From the NCBI RefSeq assembly GCF_000004075.3, contig NC_026658.2, positions 4,402,001 through 4,466,000 on the forward strand: a stretch of DNA of 64,000 nucleotides. The letters run 5' to 3'. The notes under the pieces are model-generated. The model did no database searches. It worked only from the letters and a program-made list of their open reading frames with translations, and was not told where the DNA came from. The translations under genes were made by a program, and so were the position numbers. This document shows, piece after piece, positions 13,205 through 25,562 of the stretch. The stretch comes from Cucumis sativus. Its lineage: Eukaryota; Streptophyta; Magnoliopsida; Cucurbitales; Cucurbitaceae. Position 1 is the stretch's first letter, and every line of letters starts with the position of its first letter.

Positions 13205-14259
13205 GGGTTTAGAAGGTGAAAGTTATTTTATTAAAAGTTCCCTTTTGCCCTTCCAAAATTAATGGTTTTTTCATAACATTAATGTTATTTTTTCATAGTT
13301 TCCACATTTCAGTACACTTTAGAATTTGTTTGATTGATTTAGTAATGGAATGCTTAAAACCTTAGTTAGTTTCAAAGAATTTGATAGTATTAGAGATAAT
13401 TATGGTTACTCGTATACCATACATTTTCTCTTCTATATACAAGACTTCACTTATAAATATATTATCTTCGTATATCTGTCTTTAAGAATTCAAGTAAATG
13501 TCAAACGTTATTTTATATATATTCATCTGGCATTTTAATGTGTGATAGCAAACACAACAAAAGAATTACGTGTAAAATTAAATAAATATATACATGGATG
13601 TGTGATGTACTTATGATTAATTTAATTATATTAATATTTTAACATGTTGTAGGATGAAGATAGACTCATGGATGATTGTTTTGATGTTTTATCTGTTATT
13701 GAATCAAGTTTAGATTGTTTTTTATGTTGTTTTGAATTGTTTAGGAATTATTATTTATTGTTTTTTATAACACAAGTATGAATGAAAGAATTCAACCGTA
13801 ATAAATCCTATGCTAAAAGCTAGAGTTATATTCATGTTGGTGATTACTATCGATATCACAAGCATTCAACTAAATTATTTTTAATAACGATGAAAACTAA
13901 AGTATATTTTTTATCCCAAATTGAAGGGGTCCACACTACTGCAGAACTTTCCACAACCAAAATTTATAATGGGTGTTTTTAATAAAACAGCCTTCTTCTC
14001 ATTCCATCCCATTTTTGAACAAAAATTAAGAAAAACTGAGTTGTTTATTTATTTATTTTATTAAAAAAAGCTGCTTTTTATCCTACATTTTTTTTTATTG
14101 TCATTAGTTTTTAAATAAAAAAGGCACGAAATAAAAGCTAAATCTTGTCAAATACTCAAAAATCAAAATTATCCTAATACTGAAACCATAAACAAACATC
14201 GAATCCCATATATACACAAACTGCAAACCTTGTAGACAACCCTACTTAGACAAACTTCC
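13205..14259. other. Intergenic, between the OXA1 promoter and the 3' end of the ATL gene
   Basis: AT-rich sequence with no recognisable gene. The left part should include the OXA1 promoter, and the right end the 3'UTR of the leftward ATL-type gene. The 62-codon plus-strand frame at 13350-13538 resembles nothing known. Confidence 0.5.
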
Positions 14260-17105
14260 CTAGTCATCATTACGCGACAACGATCGGGGTGACGTTGGCA
14301 ACGACACAGACACGGACGTTGATTGAGAAGGCGTGGAGGTGGCGGAAGAATCGTCGGGCGAGGTTCGACACACTGGACACGTGGCATTCAATTTAAGCCA
14401 CTCATCAACACAGTTAGCATGAAAGAAGTGACCACAATCTGGTATAGTTCTAATTGTCTCCTTTGATTGGTACTCTGACAAGCAAATGGCGCATGTGGTG
14501 TCGTTGGACTTTGGAAGTCGTCGACTCTGGCCCAATGTTGTTTTCGGGAATGATTCGATTGTTGGGCCATCGAGGCCTGCTTTGGTAGAAGTGGGCTCAT
14601 GGCCCAATGAAAGGGAAAGGTTTGAAGTTGGACGATTGGGCCGAGCAAAGGCCTTGCACTTGCCGCAGATGTAAAACACCAGCCCGATTAGAAAGAGAAG
14701 GCCCGGGATTCCAACGCCGATGATCAAGCCGTATTTTGCACCTCGTGGTATACCTGGAAAATTCATAAGTTATTGTGTTGTCATTCAATCATTGGTCAAA
14801 CATATTTATTTAATAATCATTATTGTGTTTTATTTATTTATTGTTTATTTAATTTAGTCAATGGAAAGATTAGAATTTTTTTTCTCATATATATAAGAAA
14901 AAAAAAAAGATACACTTTTGATGTTTGACTTCTTATATTTAGGTTTGATTTATAGACTATAGATCTTATCTTTAAACATAACACTTAGGCTTCCTTTAAT
15001 GACAGTTTAGTTCTCCCTTCCCTTCCCTTCTCTTTCTTATTCATGCTCGATCACCTCCTCCTGATGCCTCGTTGTTTCAAATATTTCTCATTTTATATTA
15101 TTGCTTATTCTTCAATTTTCTATTTGTTGTAATTTAAAATTCATTTGTTCAACGTTATCATGTTATATTATCTTTAATATTCGTTATTCATTTAAAATTA
15201 AAAATGATTAGTAATGGCAGAAAGAAAATTATAAAGTATATTTTCTTATACTTGAAAATATATATAAAAATAAAAAACAATTGAATAGGTGTTTTGGTAG
15301 ATGTTGTTTTCCAATTTAATCCCCAATTAAATGGAAGGTTGAGTTTACTTTTCATGTCCATGGATTATGGTTAAGAGTATTTCATACATCTCATTCTCAA
15401 ATCACAAAAATCCCAACTGTATGAACAACTCAAACTATTCAAAGCAGACGGCAAGTATTAGGTTGTAGGTTGGATTTGTTTTTTCCAAAATTAAATTGGA
15501 TTGAAAATTCTTTATTTTAACCGGGTTGGGTTGGATCTTGAATTGAATAAAGTTTTTTTCTTTTTTTTTTGTCGATCCAACCCAACTCGAAAAACATATA
15601 TATTGCATACACGATCCAAAAATTGGTAAAGACTAAAAACTTATGCATAACTACTATTTCAAATATTACTTCACGTTTTCTCAAAATTGAAACAACCATC
15701 ACTTATAGTTGTCATCAATGATAGTTATCATCATTTTATCGATTTAAAAAAAAATTATTAACAAAAATGTCAAATATTTTATAAACTTGCAACTACAGCT
15801 AAACTTGACATTTTGCAAAAGTTTTCTAAACCGTAAAAAAAAATCACCTAAAAATATAGTGGTAGTTGCACTTTTACAACTATTTCTTTCAAGCTTGGAG
15901 CATAGAAATTAAGTTAGAGGAATTATCTGATTATTTAGAGGTCGAATTTTTACTTATATAAGTTTGAGAGTGAATTTTAATATTAAATGATGAATTATTG
16001 TAACTATTGTGTTTAAAATATGATCTAAAAATGTCAAAATTAGTGGAGGTGGGCAGTCGAACACAACTTTTCTTGGTCTTAAGAAATAATAACTTCCAGC
16101 TTTTCCCACTCTTTTTAGTTGACTTCTTCCACTATTAACTCTCCAATTTCCGATTCACTAACCCACCGTCTCCGCCACAGCCTCCTCCGATCACCGGTTA
16201 AATCAAACAAAACCCTAACACTTCCTCCTCCTATCTCTCTCGCCTCGCCGAAATCAAATTTCTCAAGAGATACAGATACAGATACAGAAATAACAGAACA
16301 ATCAAATTCACATACCGCTCTTCGGAAGATTGAAACACACAACTTCATCACTCGAATTGCTTCTGAATCCACAATCTCCACCGCGTAACTCGCAATTTCC
16401 ACATTCCGGCTCACTCCACCTCACCACCATTCCTTCTTCAAGCTCCATTCCCGTCAACGGAAGCTTCTTCGTCGTAATCACCTAATTTTAAAATTATCAA
16501 TCACCCATCACAATCATAAATTGCCAAATTCAAACAAACAAACAAACAAAAATCAAACACCACGACGTTTTTCCATTTCTTACTTTACATGGCGTCGGTA
16601 GAAGATTCGTAACTGCCTTTAGGTCTCTGTCCGGAACATTGATTACACTGTAGTTTGCGCCGCTCATACATTTGATCCTCCGTACGCGATCGAACGGGAG
16701 TGTTTCAACGTAATAGGAACAATTGAGAACAGTGAATTTATCCAGTCGATAATTATAAATGAACGGAGAGTCCTCTAGGCTGAAAGAATCCATTAGTATC
16801 CGTTTCGGAAAGCATTGATCCGGATCGTTGATCCATAACCTCTGAAATTTGTAATCGACAATCTCCACCTTGACGTCTCCCGCGTTCGGGAGACTCAGAA
16901 TCGTTTGGTTTCGTTTGTTGCAAAACAAGTCGAAATCTGGCTGGTATCCACACCGAGAATCCTGCGAATTCTTCAGTCGGAACGGGAATCGAACTTCCGG
17001 CGTCAAACGTCCACTGCAGGAGGAGGTTTTACAAAGAAACTGCGATTCAGCTCCGTTAAAGAAGATAAGAAGGATGACTGCGACGGAGAATTGGGAGAGG
17101 GCCAT
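14260..17105 (-). CDS. RING-H2 finger E3 ubiquitin ligase, ATL20/21/22-like, with GUB_WAK ectodomain
   Basis: Three exons on the minus strand, 17105-16584, 16481-16316 and 14753-14260, join in phase with GT-AG borders to give 393 aa. Order: signal peptide (about 1-22), cysteine-rich GUB_WAK galacturonan-binding-type region (about 25-95, with CGYQPDFDLFC), a second Cys cluster (CGNCELRGGDCGF, about 202-214), one membrane segment (about 237-260), the ATL GLD motif (about 289-300, GLDGPTIESFP) and a RING-H2 at 317-358 with spacing C-x2-C-x15-C-x-H-x2-H-x2-C-x10-C-x2-C. The Trp three residues after the sixth zinc ligand, which helps E2 docking in this family, is present (CVDEW). Such proteins are membrane E3 ligases linked to defence and hormone responses. 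The wall-binding role is family-level inference. The second intron (16315-14754) holds AT-rich sequence and repeat fragments. Confidence 0.94.
15450..15620. repeat. Fragment of a GGGTTGGGTTGGAT repeat family, inside the ATL-gene intron
   Basis: The words CCGGGTTGGGTTGGAT and, further right, GATCCAACCCAACTCGAAAAA are inverted relative to each other. Both resemble the longer repeats at about 20041-20490 and 40150-40605, which also use CAACCCAAT, GGGTTG and TCAACTCGAAAAA words. Probably a short relict of the same dispersed family. Confidence 0.4.
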
Positions 17106-20040
17106 TTTCAGAGCTCCGATGGGATGGAAGAAGAGGAAGAGCCGATGAATTTCAAAGTTTAAAGTAAATAAATGAATATATTAAATTATAATTAAAAAGG
17201 GGTATATTTGTAATTTGGAGATGACTTAGTCTAACTTTTGATTTGGCTTATATTGTAGTTAACATTAATTTCTATATTATAAGTGTTCCATATTATAAGC
17301 TGTGTTCTAAAATAATATTAATCCCATTTGTTTATTCTTACTAAATTAAAAATTAATAGAAAATACAATAGTCTGATTGAATTTTATTTTTCTTCACATC
17401 AATGGAATCTGTTTTTTTAGGGATAATATTTCTTTTTAGTCTTTGGTAGAGGAACACACATATATACATATACACATACACTTTCCAATTTTTATTCAAT
17501 TTCTTCACCAATTCCACTTTTGATTTTTTCTTTTCCCCTTTAAGGTGTGATTCAACTTCCAATAAAAATTTTAATTTTACATTTAATACAAAATCAAAAG
17601 TTTAAACTTTTGTTTAAACCCTTTAAAGTCAGATTAAAGTTCAACCTCTTTTAAAACATAAGTTTAAAGTGGTATAATTTAATACCTTTTAAAGTTCAAT
17701 AATTGATTAAAAGAAAAAATATATATTAGTCTTCTAACTCAACCTACTATTTTCCGAAAAAACATATCAGCTTTATGCTCTAAATTTTGAGGTTTAATTT
17801 AATCATAAATTTTCGTACAATTATCAACTCATTTATGTTTTATAGAAAGTAATACCGTATAAGATTTCTAATTTTATCAATCATTTTGGTCTCTCGGTTA
17901 GAGTATTTCTTTAAAAGTTGACTACATCAATTATAATAATCTGGTTTGTTAATCTTACGTGTGGAGAAGTTAAATTGATGAATTAATAAATTTCAAAGAC
18001 TATAAAAGTTTAATGGTAACGGTTATGAATCTCACACAATAGTTTTTAAGCAAAATATAAAAATCTTGTCTAAACCGACAAGAGTACGAAATAATATTAA
18101 TTCAAAATTTTAATCGATAAAAATTTAGAAGTAGAAATTGATATTTTTTTAAATTTAGAGCAAGTTTAGTTGAATGTATTAATCAACAAAATGTATGTTT
18201 GGTTTGTATGTTGACTTTCAAGTTTATGGGTCAAATCAACATAATAATCAAAGTCTCATTTCATCTGAAAATGATAAGAAGAAGAAAGAATGCATTAAAT
18301 GATACAATTCTACATCAGTTTGGTGTATGATCTTTTGCCAACTTTGTTTGAAAAATTACTTAAACTAGTTTTGTAGTTCAACTAAAATACTAAAATCAAA
18401 TACTTGACTAAGAGATGGTATGTTAAATTTTAATGTTATTATTTGTTGAACTCAAATACATGTTATAATTTTATACAATTGCAAATTTATGCATCAAATA
18501 TAAAACAAAACAAGATTTTAACAAAAGTTTGAAGTGATTTATTTACAAAAGTTTAGTCTTTCTCTAATTGCCATGCAAATTAATTTATTTTTCACGTTTG
18601 CAATGATTTTTAGAAAAATGGATAATTTTTTTTGTTTGAATTATAGTTTAAAATTTGTAATTAAAGAATAATTCAATATATAAACCATGTTAATTAGATG
18701 TTTAATTAAATGTCTCACTCCCATAACTATTTCTTAGTTTGACATTCAAATGAATTTATTATATACACAAATAAAGAAAACTAAGAAGAAAATAAAATCA
18801 AAATTTTGTAGCAAAGTTTTGAAGTCAATGTCAAGGCCGCGTTGAAAATGTGGTGTAGTAACAATCATAACATCAATTCTAACTATACACACAAATTTAA
18901 ATAAATTAGATTTGATTATTATTTTCTAACCTCCCATTTCAAACGCCAACATATAATCAATTGTATAAAGATTAAGAGGTTGTCTTAATAAAAAAAAATT
19001 ATTAATTTAGAAGTTTGTTAATAAATATGTCAGCCTTAACAATTACTTGACTGATTAAGATATATATAAATATAACTCTATTAATATGTTATCTATGTTA
19101 TCGAGTGTGTAAAATCTATTCATACATATAGTAGAATAGGAAAATTGTGATTAATTAATATTATGTTGACTTAATATCATTATTAAAATTAAGTAAATGT
19201 TAACTTGCCAAGTTTTTTTTTTTTTTGGAGTTAATCCAATTAGGTTTCTATTGTATTACTTACTTTAAGGTAGGGTTAAATGTTAAAACTGATCACTACT
19301 TACCGTGTGGTAATTCATTTTTGTGTCGTTTGTATTTATTCTTTACTAGCTTAGCGGGTTAGTTAATTGTATTAGCTACTTAGATATTGATATCATATGA
19401 GAAAGATGAATAAATAATTTACGGTGTGAGTGAGTAAAAATAAATGATAAAATTTAATTGTTTAGAATCTTAATTGACTCAACTTAGAGTTCACTCATGT
19501 TGGTGGATTGACTCAATTTAGTGTTCGTATAGATAATTTTCCTATTTGGTTGTGTCTTTTGATTAAAGTTGATATGGACTCGTTGACTTTGTAGGTGTTG
19601 TATACGTTTAGCTTTTATGAAGAATAAAAAACAGTTCTAATGTTGATTGGGTTTTGTTCATGATAGTTTGAGAACAATCTTTAAGTTCGTCCTTCGATAA
19701 AATATAGGTTTCGTATGATTGATCTGAACTTCTCTCTTGTACTGTTCGTTGAGTTGTTCTCTCTTAGTTGATTTGTAAAATTTTTTTTTTTTCTCTTGAG
19801 AAAGTTAACTTTCAACTTTGATTTTTCTTTTTTCAAATTAAAAAAAAAAAACATTCAAAATACTAAATTTCCCTAAGGTATTTTCTCAAATTTGTACCTA
19901 TTTTATTATTATTCTAATGCTTGACCAAGACAATAATAGAATTGTCCTCTTTTCCAAGTAGCTTTCTAGATTCACTATTTTTATGATATGCTTAATCTCA
20001 AACATTTTATTAATTAATTATATTTCAATCTAACAAAATT
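17106..20040. other. AT-rich intergenic stretch, no gene recognised
   Basis: The left end should contain the promoter of the leftward ATL-type gene; no clear TATA box was identified close to its start. The rest is AT-rich with poly-A/T runs and no reading frame or exon chain resembling a known protein. Confidence 0.5.
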
Positions 20041-20490
20041 TTAAATTCCTTCTTAATTGATGAATTTGGAGTCGGTTGAGAGACGTTCTCAACCCAATCG
20101 ATATTTTCAGGTTAGTTCGATTGCCAATCAAATAACCCAGATTCATTTTCTAATTGGGTTGTCGGGTTGTATTATTTTTTTATTTTCATTTCCAATCGAA
20201 CAATCGTTTATCCTCTTACGGAATCATTTAGTTTTCTCCCTTTAAGTGATTATTTACTTATTACACAATCAGATAACTTTCCATACAATCGTTTTAACAA
20301 AATACTCATAACTTTACTTTTATATATATTAATTTAGGTTGGTCTGTGTTAAACCTAATTTTCAACCCTAACCCAATCTCAAAAAATCAAATTTTCAACC
20401 TAACCTAATTCATATTTTAAACTAACCTAGTACAACCCATATTATATAGATTGTGAGACTATTTGGATTGGACTGACACCCCTAATATCA
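20041..20490. repeat. Dispersed repeat family A, copy 1
   Basis: This block shares ordered words with 40150-40605: GGTTGAGAGAC, CTCAAC, ATTGGGTTG/GGGTTGTTGAG, TACTCTTAC/CTCTTACG, CATACAATCG/CATACGATCG, CAAAATA followed by TAACTTTACTTT and TATATAT, then TTTTCAATCC/TTTTCAACCC, and a final TTTGGATTG near ACACCCCTA/ACACTCCTA. Both copies run in the same orientation. The many GGGTTG/CAACCC words are typical of non-coding plant mobile-element remnants. No ends with target-site duplication were resolved. Confidence 0.6.
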
Positions 20491-23148
20491 ATCGTATTTT
20501 AATAATACTAATCAATTATGTAAACAAATAACTAACACAAAGATCATGTCTAAGTTTTAAAAAGTATCATGAGGTGTTAGTCATATAATAGACCAAATTG
20601 ATCCAAGTATAGCATAATGAGTAAGTTTGAATAGACTTTTTTCTTTTTTGGTTTTTTGTGGTGAGCTTAAATTGATGTGAAACCAATATATAAAAAAGAC
20701 AATTGAAAATCAATGTCTAAATGGACTTTTTTGAAGAGTTGAAATGATCAAAATTAAAACAAAATTATGTGACGCCGACAATATTCCTTTTTTAAAAAAA
20801 ATAAATTCAAAATCAGTCTATCATTAATATGCTTTGAAGGCACCATTTGTTGATTTTATATGTAACAAAAATCTAATTAAACAACAAGCATTGTTAAAAT
20901 TATTCTTGATTTGATGTTAAAAAAAATTTGTAGGATGGAGATTAAAACTTATTTTAACTTTTTAGTTGGTTGGTATATATTTATTCATTACTTTAGCCAA
21001 CAATTTAAATTATGTACTTCTATATATTTTTTTAATAATGATAGTTTAGGTAAATGATAACTAAACAGATAGCTCTAATTAGTAAAATTTAAATTTAAAT
21101 TCTAAAATTCTTTTATTTAAAGAAAGAACTACAAAATTCAAACTATAAAAAAAGTGATGATAAATGATAAAACGAATCAAAATATTTACAAAATATAAAA
21201 CTTAAAAAAGCATAATATTCATATATCAATAATTACTAAGGTCCCATTAATAACGACTAAGTTGACTATCGATAATCTAAATCAACATTTATAAGAAGGT
21301 GTGTAAAAAGACTCATTGTCTATCCTTAATTACATTCGCAATAAATGATTGCTATTTTTCTTATATATGTCCTAAAAAAGAAAATCACATCAATGTGTGG
21401 GCATGAAATTTTACATATGCTTTCATGAAACATGTACTCACAATTTAAAACTACACTTCTAAGAAAGAAAATTAGAGGAGATTTTAACAGTGACCCTTCA
21501 TCATTTCATTTTCAAAATCGTTATTTCACATGTCAACATGAGTTGTTCGATAATAATTGGTACTACACATTATTTTTTTAAGGTGGAGTTCAAATCCTCC
21601 CACCTATATATTTGTTTTATTTATCTCTTAAAAAACCTTTTGCATATTATTTTTAGTCAATATTGAATGAAAATTTCAAAATAACAATATTGAAATAGAT
21701 AATTAATTTTTTAAAACTTGTATTTAAAGTTTAGTGACTAGAAACTTTAATACGTGATTAGAGTATGCATTTAAAACCTAGTTGAAATGTACTAAGGCCG
21801 ATAAAATTAACTATTATGGTAGGTTATACTCTTTTGTGTTAACATTATTTGTTGTAAAAACAAGGCAGAACCGGAACACAAATATCGAAAAAATGTAATA
21901 TTAAAATACTACAATATAATATATAAACAAGAAATTTGAAAATTAAAAAAGTGACGAGGAAAATCAAAATCTCAAATTTCTTCATTCTCACCCAGTCATT
22001 TGGAATTCTCTATGATGTTGGTGTATCTTTACAAATCCACTTAAGTCCTCTTGTTTATAATAAAAGTGACAAGTAGGTGGTGGATTACTTCACCACCAAA
22101 AGTGAATATTTGATAGACACATCAAAGGTATGTTAGATGATAAAAGACTTGACATGTGGCTAGTTATATGACCCGTAAGCATGCTTAATAGACATCTAGT
22201 TATATTAATCAAACAGTTCAAAATCTATTTGTCTCTAAATGAAAAGGGTACATATGTACGATCAAATTTGAGAAAAAAGAAAGTCATTAGGCCGCAAAAT
22301 GAAAGACAAATAGGGTTATCTCAATATTTAATTAGGTACAATGTAAGCCCAACAAGAAACGCGGCAGAGCCCATTAAGCAGGATACGGGCCCTAAGTTGA
22401 TTAAGCCCAATTGATTGTTGGGTTAATACAGCCCAATATTGTGGAACCTCTTTTAACTCATCAGGAAAGTTTTCATTTATATATCTAAAGGATTTTTTTT
22501 TCAAAAACTCCTATCACAAAACCACTTACAAACAAAATTTATTACATTTATTTTTCTTCATATTTTGTGTTCTATTTTTTACGATTTTCCTATTTAACAA
22601 ACCCCAAAATTCTTTTATGTAAATATTATAGATTTTGAACTGTTTCGTTAAATGCAAATTTCGATCAATTGACCTTTTCCAATTTTCTACAAATTATTGA
22701 AATATTTAATTAATTGCGTTGGTTAATTGTTGTTTTGATATTTAGTTGATGCAAAATATTTAAAATTAATGTTCCATTCTTCCTATAATTTTTTAAAAAA
22801 ATTTTGATTTTAGATTAAAAAAACGAACAAACAAACTATTCACGCATTCATGTGAAAAACATACTTAATTTTACCATAAAATGTTTGTCATATATTTAAT
22901 TTTGCTAAGATATGTTTACAAGTGAGATAATTGTCTCTTCAACGTAGCGGTATCCCTTTCCCGAAGACGACACTTTGTCATCTATGACAATTCTCATTTC
23001 ATATTCTTCTTATTTGAAAATCAGTCAGTTCTACATTGATATCTCAAGTATACATCAAATATGCTAGCAACATATTATATAATATAAATACGTCATCTAT
23101 TCCATGATTTAGTTCTTAATATCTTTACAAAAATAATATACGCACTTT
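20491..23148. other. AT-rich intergenic stretch with one GC-richer block
   Basis: No gene recognised. Around 22290-22440 the sequence is richer in G/C and carries a run of GCCCA-type words (see findings). The 77-codon plus-strand frame across it (22181-22414) matches nothing known. A tRNA-like B-box word near 21582-21603 is not part of a tRNA. Confidence 0.5.
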
Positions 23149-23830
23149 TAGTGGCATATCCATCAATTTTATATAGGGGCACCAGGTACTACATAATAAA
23201 CACATTAAAAAATATTTTAAAAAATATCATGGCATTTCACTAATGCTCTAATAACATTCACTACATTTGTAGCAATAAAGAAATACCAACAATTTTCACA
23301 TGATATTTTGTAATGCAAGTATGTGAATTTAAAATTATCATAAAAAAAATAAATAAAAAAGATTAATACCTTTTGCTTGGAATGTTGTTGAGAGAGTGGA
23401 AGTTTGGATCAACGACTTTGTTCATTTTTTAAAAATTTTTGTTAGATAACAAATGAAAACTAGGAAATAAGTTTGAGTTTTATCTTATATGAGTTTTTTT
23501 TACCTCTTTTAAAAAAGTTACGTTCCTTTTAGAAAATCAAGTTATCTTCCTTTTTTGAAATGATTGAAATTTACAACAAATTTTGATATTTGGGGAAAGA
23601 AAATTATTAATATTTGAGGAAAGAAAATTATTGATGTTTGAAATAAAAACTAAGTGATTGTACACGAGTGGCACAACCACTACAACAGAAACAGAAATTA
23701 GTCAAAATAAAACTAAATTTAATATATATTGTAATCTAAAACTTCAAAATTAATATTAAAATATAAAAACCGATAATGTAAAGAGGGCACGTGTCCCTGT
23801 GGCCCCCTTAATAGACCCCCCTGCGCACTT
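23149..23830. repeat. Dispersed repeat family B, copy 1 (hAT-like start)
   Basis: This roughly 680-bp block aligns by eye along its whole length with 48814-49475. Shared ordered words include AGTGGC at the left end, AATAAACA, CATTTGTAGCAATAAAGAA, a TGTTGAGAG segment, CTAGGAAATAAG, GAAAATTATTAAT, CACAACCACT, TTTAATATATATTGTAATCT and a terminal GGCACGTGTCCC/GACACGTGCCCT. Neither copy codes for protein. The left end CAGTGGCGGATCTAG of the other copy resembles hAT-type ends known in plants; that is an inference. Confidence 0.7.
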
Positions 23831-25265
23831 TATCCATTATATCATTGTTTATTTCAAGAAAAATCAAATATAATTTTAACTCTAAGTTGGTGAGATCTAA
23901 TTCAACTATAAAGACTTTAAAATACAATGTAAAATTGTCTTAAACGGTGACACGTAATATAACGAGACAATTAGAGAAATATTTTCGTAGATTTGTAGGG
24001 TTAGACCATATAGTTGTCTTGAAAATGAACGAAGAAAAGAAGAAGATAATAGGGTAGATATTAAAATATATACAAGTAGAAAATTAGAGCAATTCTTATT
24101 GGATTTGAGTGGAAAGTGTGAACTAAGAAAAATTTCAAACATTCTAAAAGTGTATTAGGTAAGGGTAATATGATCTCCAGGAGAAATTTTGTCATTTTCA
24201 TGTGTTCCACCAATAACTTTTACTATTTTAATTTTCATTACACAACATTCAAATATTTATTTCTTAACCCTTTCTCTTTCCCCAATTTTCTTGTTGCTCC
24301 TAATTTTTTACTTTAGCTTTAAAACTATGTCGTTTTCGTACCTAAATTTAGTTGGCCCTCGGATATTGACCATTAGGAAAGGAATCCAATCAACCTCTAC
24401 ATTATTGTTTAAAAGAAAAACACTTTCTTCTAATAATTGTCCAACAAATTGTTTTGTTTAGTGGATATTACAAATATCACTACGCAAAATGTAACTCTTA
24501 ATTTAAAGTCTCTTCCTATATTTTTTCAACAGCATATATGCTATTTGTCTAAGATCACCGACGAGTATTTAACATGTTAATATGATCTAATTATTGTTTT
24601 TAACTTTTTATACTCAAAATCTGACCTACTTCCAACAAATTAAGATTTTCTTTTTCAAATGACGTGTGCATGTATTAAAATATATTGTAAAATCATAATT
24701 TAAGAGATTAACGTTAAGATTGGTCTTGAAAGTTATGGGTGTATGATATAACAAGGTTTTAAGCTTGTTATTTGTTCATTCATTGTCATTCTAACATTAG
24801 ACACTTTGATGTTAAATAATAAACATGTTCTTATAAATAATAAACAAAGCTTTTTAAAAAATATAACAAACTGATAAAATATTTATAATGTGAAAATACC
24901 TCATTGGTCCACGATGTGAAATATAAAAAATACCTCAATTAACACATAATTAATTGGTCACAAGCACACAAATAATCTTATTCTAAAGGATCGTGTACTA
25001 CATTCTAAAAGATGGTTTAGATCATGATACACAATTGTGTAATTCATTTTAAGCAATGAAAAAAAACTTCAAATTTAAATTATCGAATAATTAACTTTAA
25101 GCGATAGTGAAAAAGCTTCTCACCTAAAATATTCACTAGGGAGAAGTACCCATCTTGCCTTGCAATATCAAAACCAACTAACTTTTTTTTTCTTATTTTG
25201 TTATATGAATGGTAAATATTTAAATTTTTTGTTATATTTATTTAAATTAATCATAATAAATATTA

Positions 25266-25355
25266 AGAATAAATATGAATGGTGACGAAAACGGATCTTT
25301 AATAAATTTAAATTCTTTAAACTACTTTTCCCGATAAATATGAATGGTGACGAAA
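25266..25355. repeat. Short direct repeat GATAAATATGAATGGTGACG
   Basis: The words AATAAATATGAATGGTGACG and ATAAATATGAATGGTGACG, each followed by AAAAC, occur twice about 68 bp apart. A small local duplication in AT-rich DNA just left of the BRX1 fragment. Confidence 0.7.
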
Positions 25356-25562
25356 ACTTTTCCCAATGTTTTCTAATTTTTATTTTTAATTAGATATAGG
25401 ATGATAACATTTTGGTTTTATTCTTGTGGTGTATAACTTATAAGGATGTTTTAACTATCCTTTTGCTTTTCATTATATTACTTTCCTATATGGCCTTCTC
25501 ATCATGTTTGTACATTGCGATCATATTTTTCCACTCATTGATATTTTTTTCTCTAATTCCAG

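Noticed and set aside
16115..16414. Minus-strand 99-codon frame and plus-strand 89-codon frame as genes
   Set aside because: They overlap exon 2 of the ATL-type gene and its flanking intron in other frames; the spliced gene explains the region better.
21582..21603. tRNA-like B-box word (GGAGTTCAAATCCTCCC) suggesting a tRNA or tRNA-derived SINE
   Set aside because: No A-box, acceptor stem or anticodon arm could be placed upstream, and no poly-A tail or target duplication is evident downstream.
24189..24461. 90-codon plus-strand frame rich in Ser/Phe/Leu
   Set aside because: Composition-driven by TTT/TCT codons, no domain recognised, no supporting signals.
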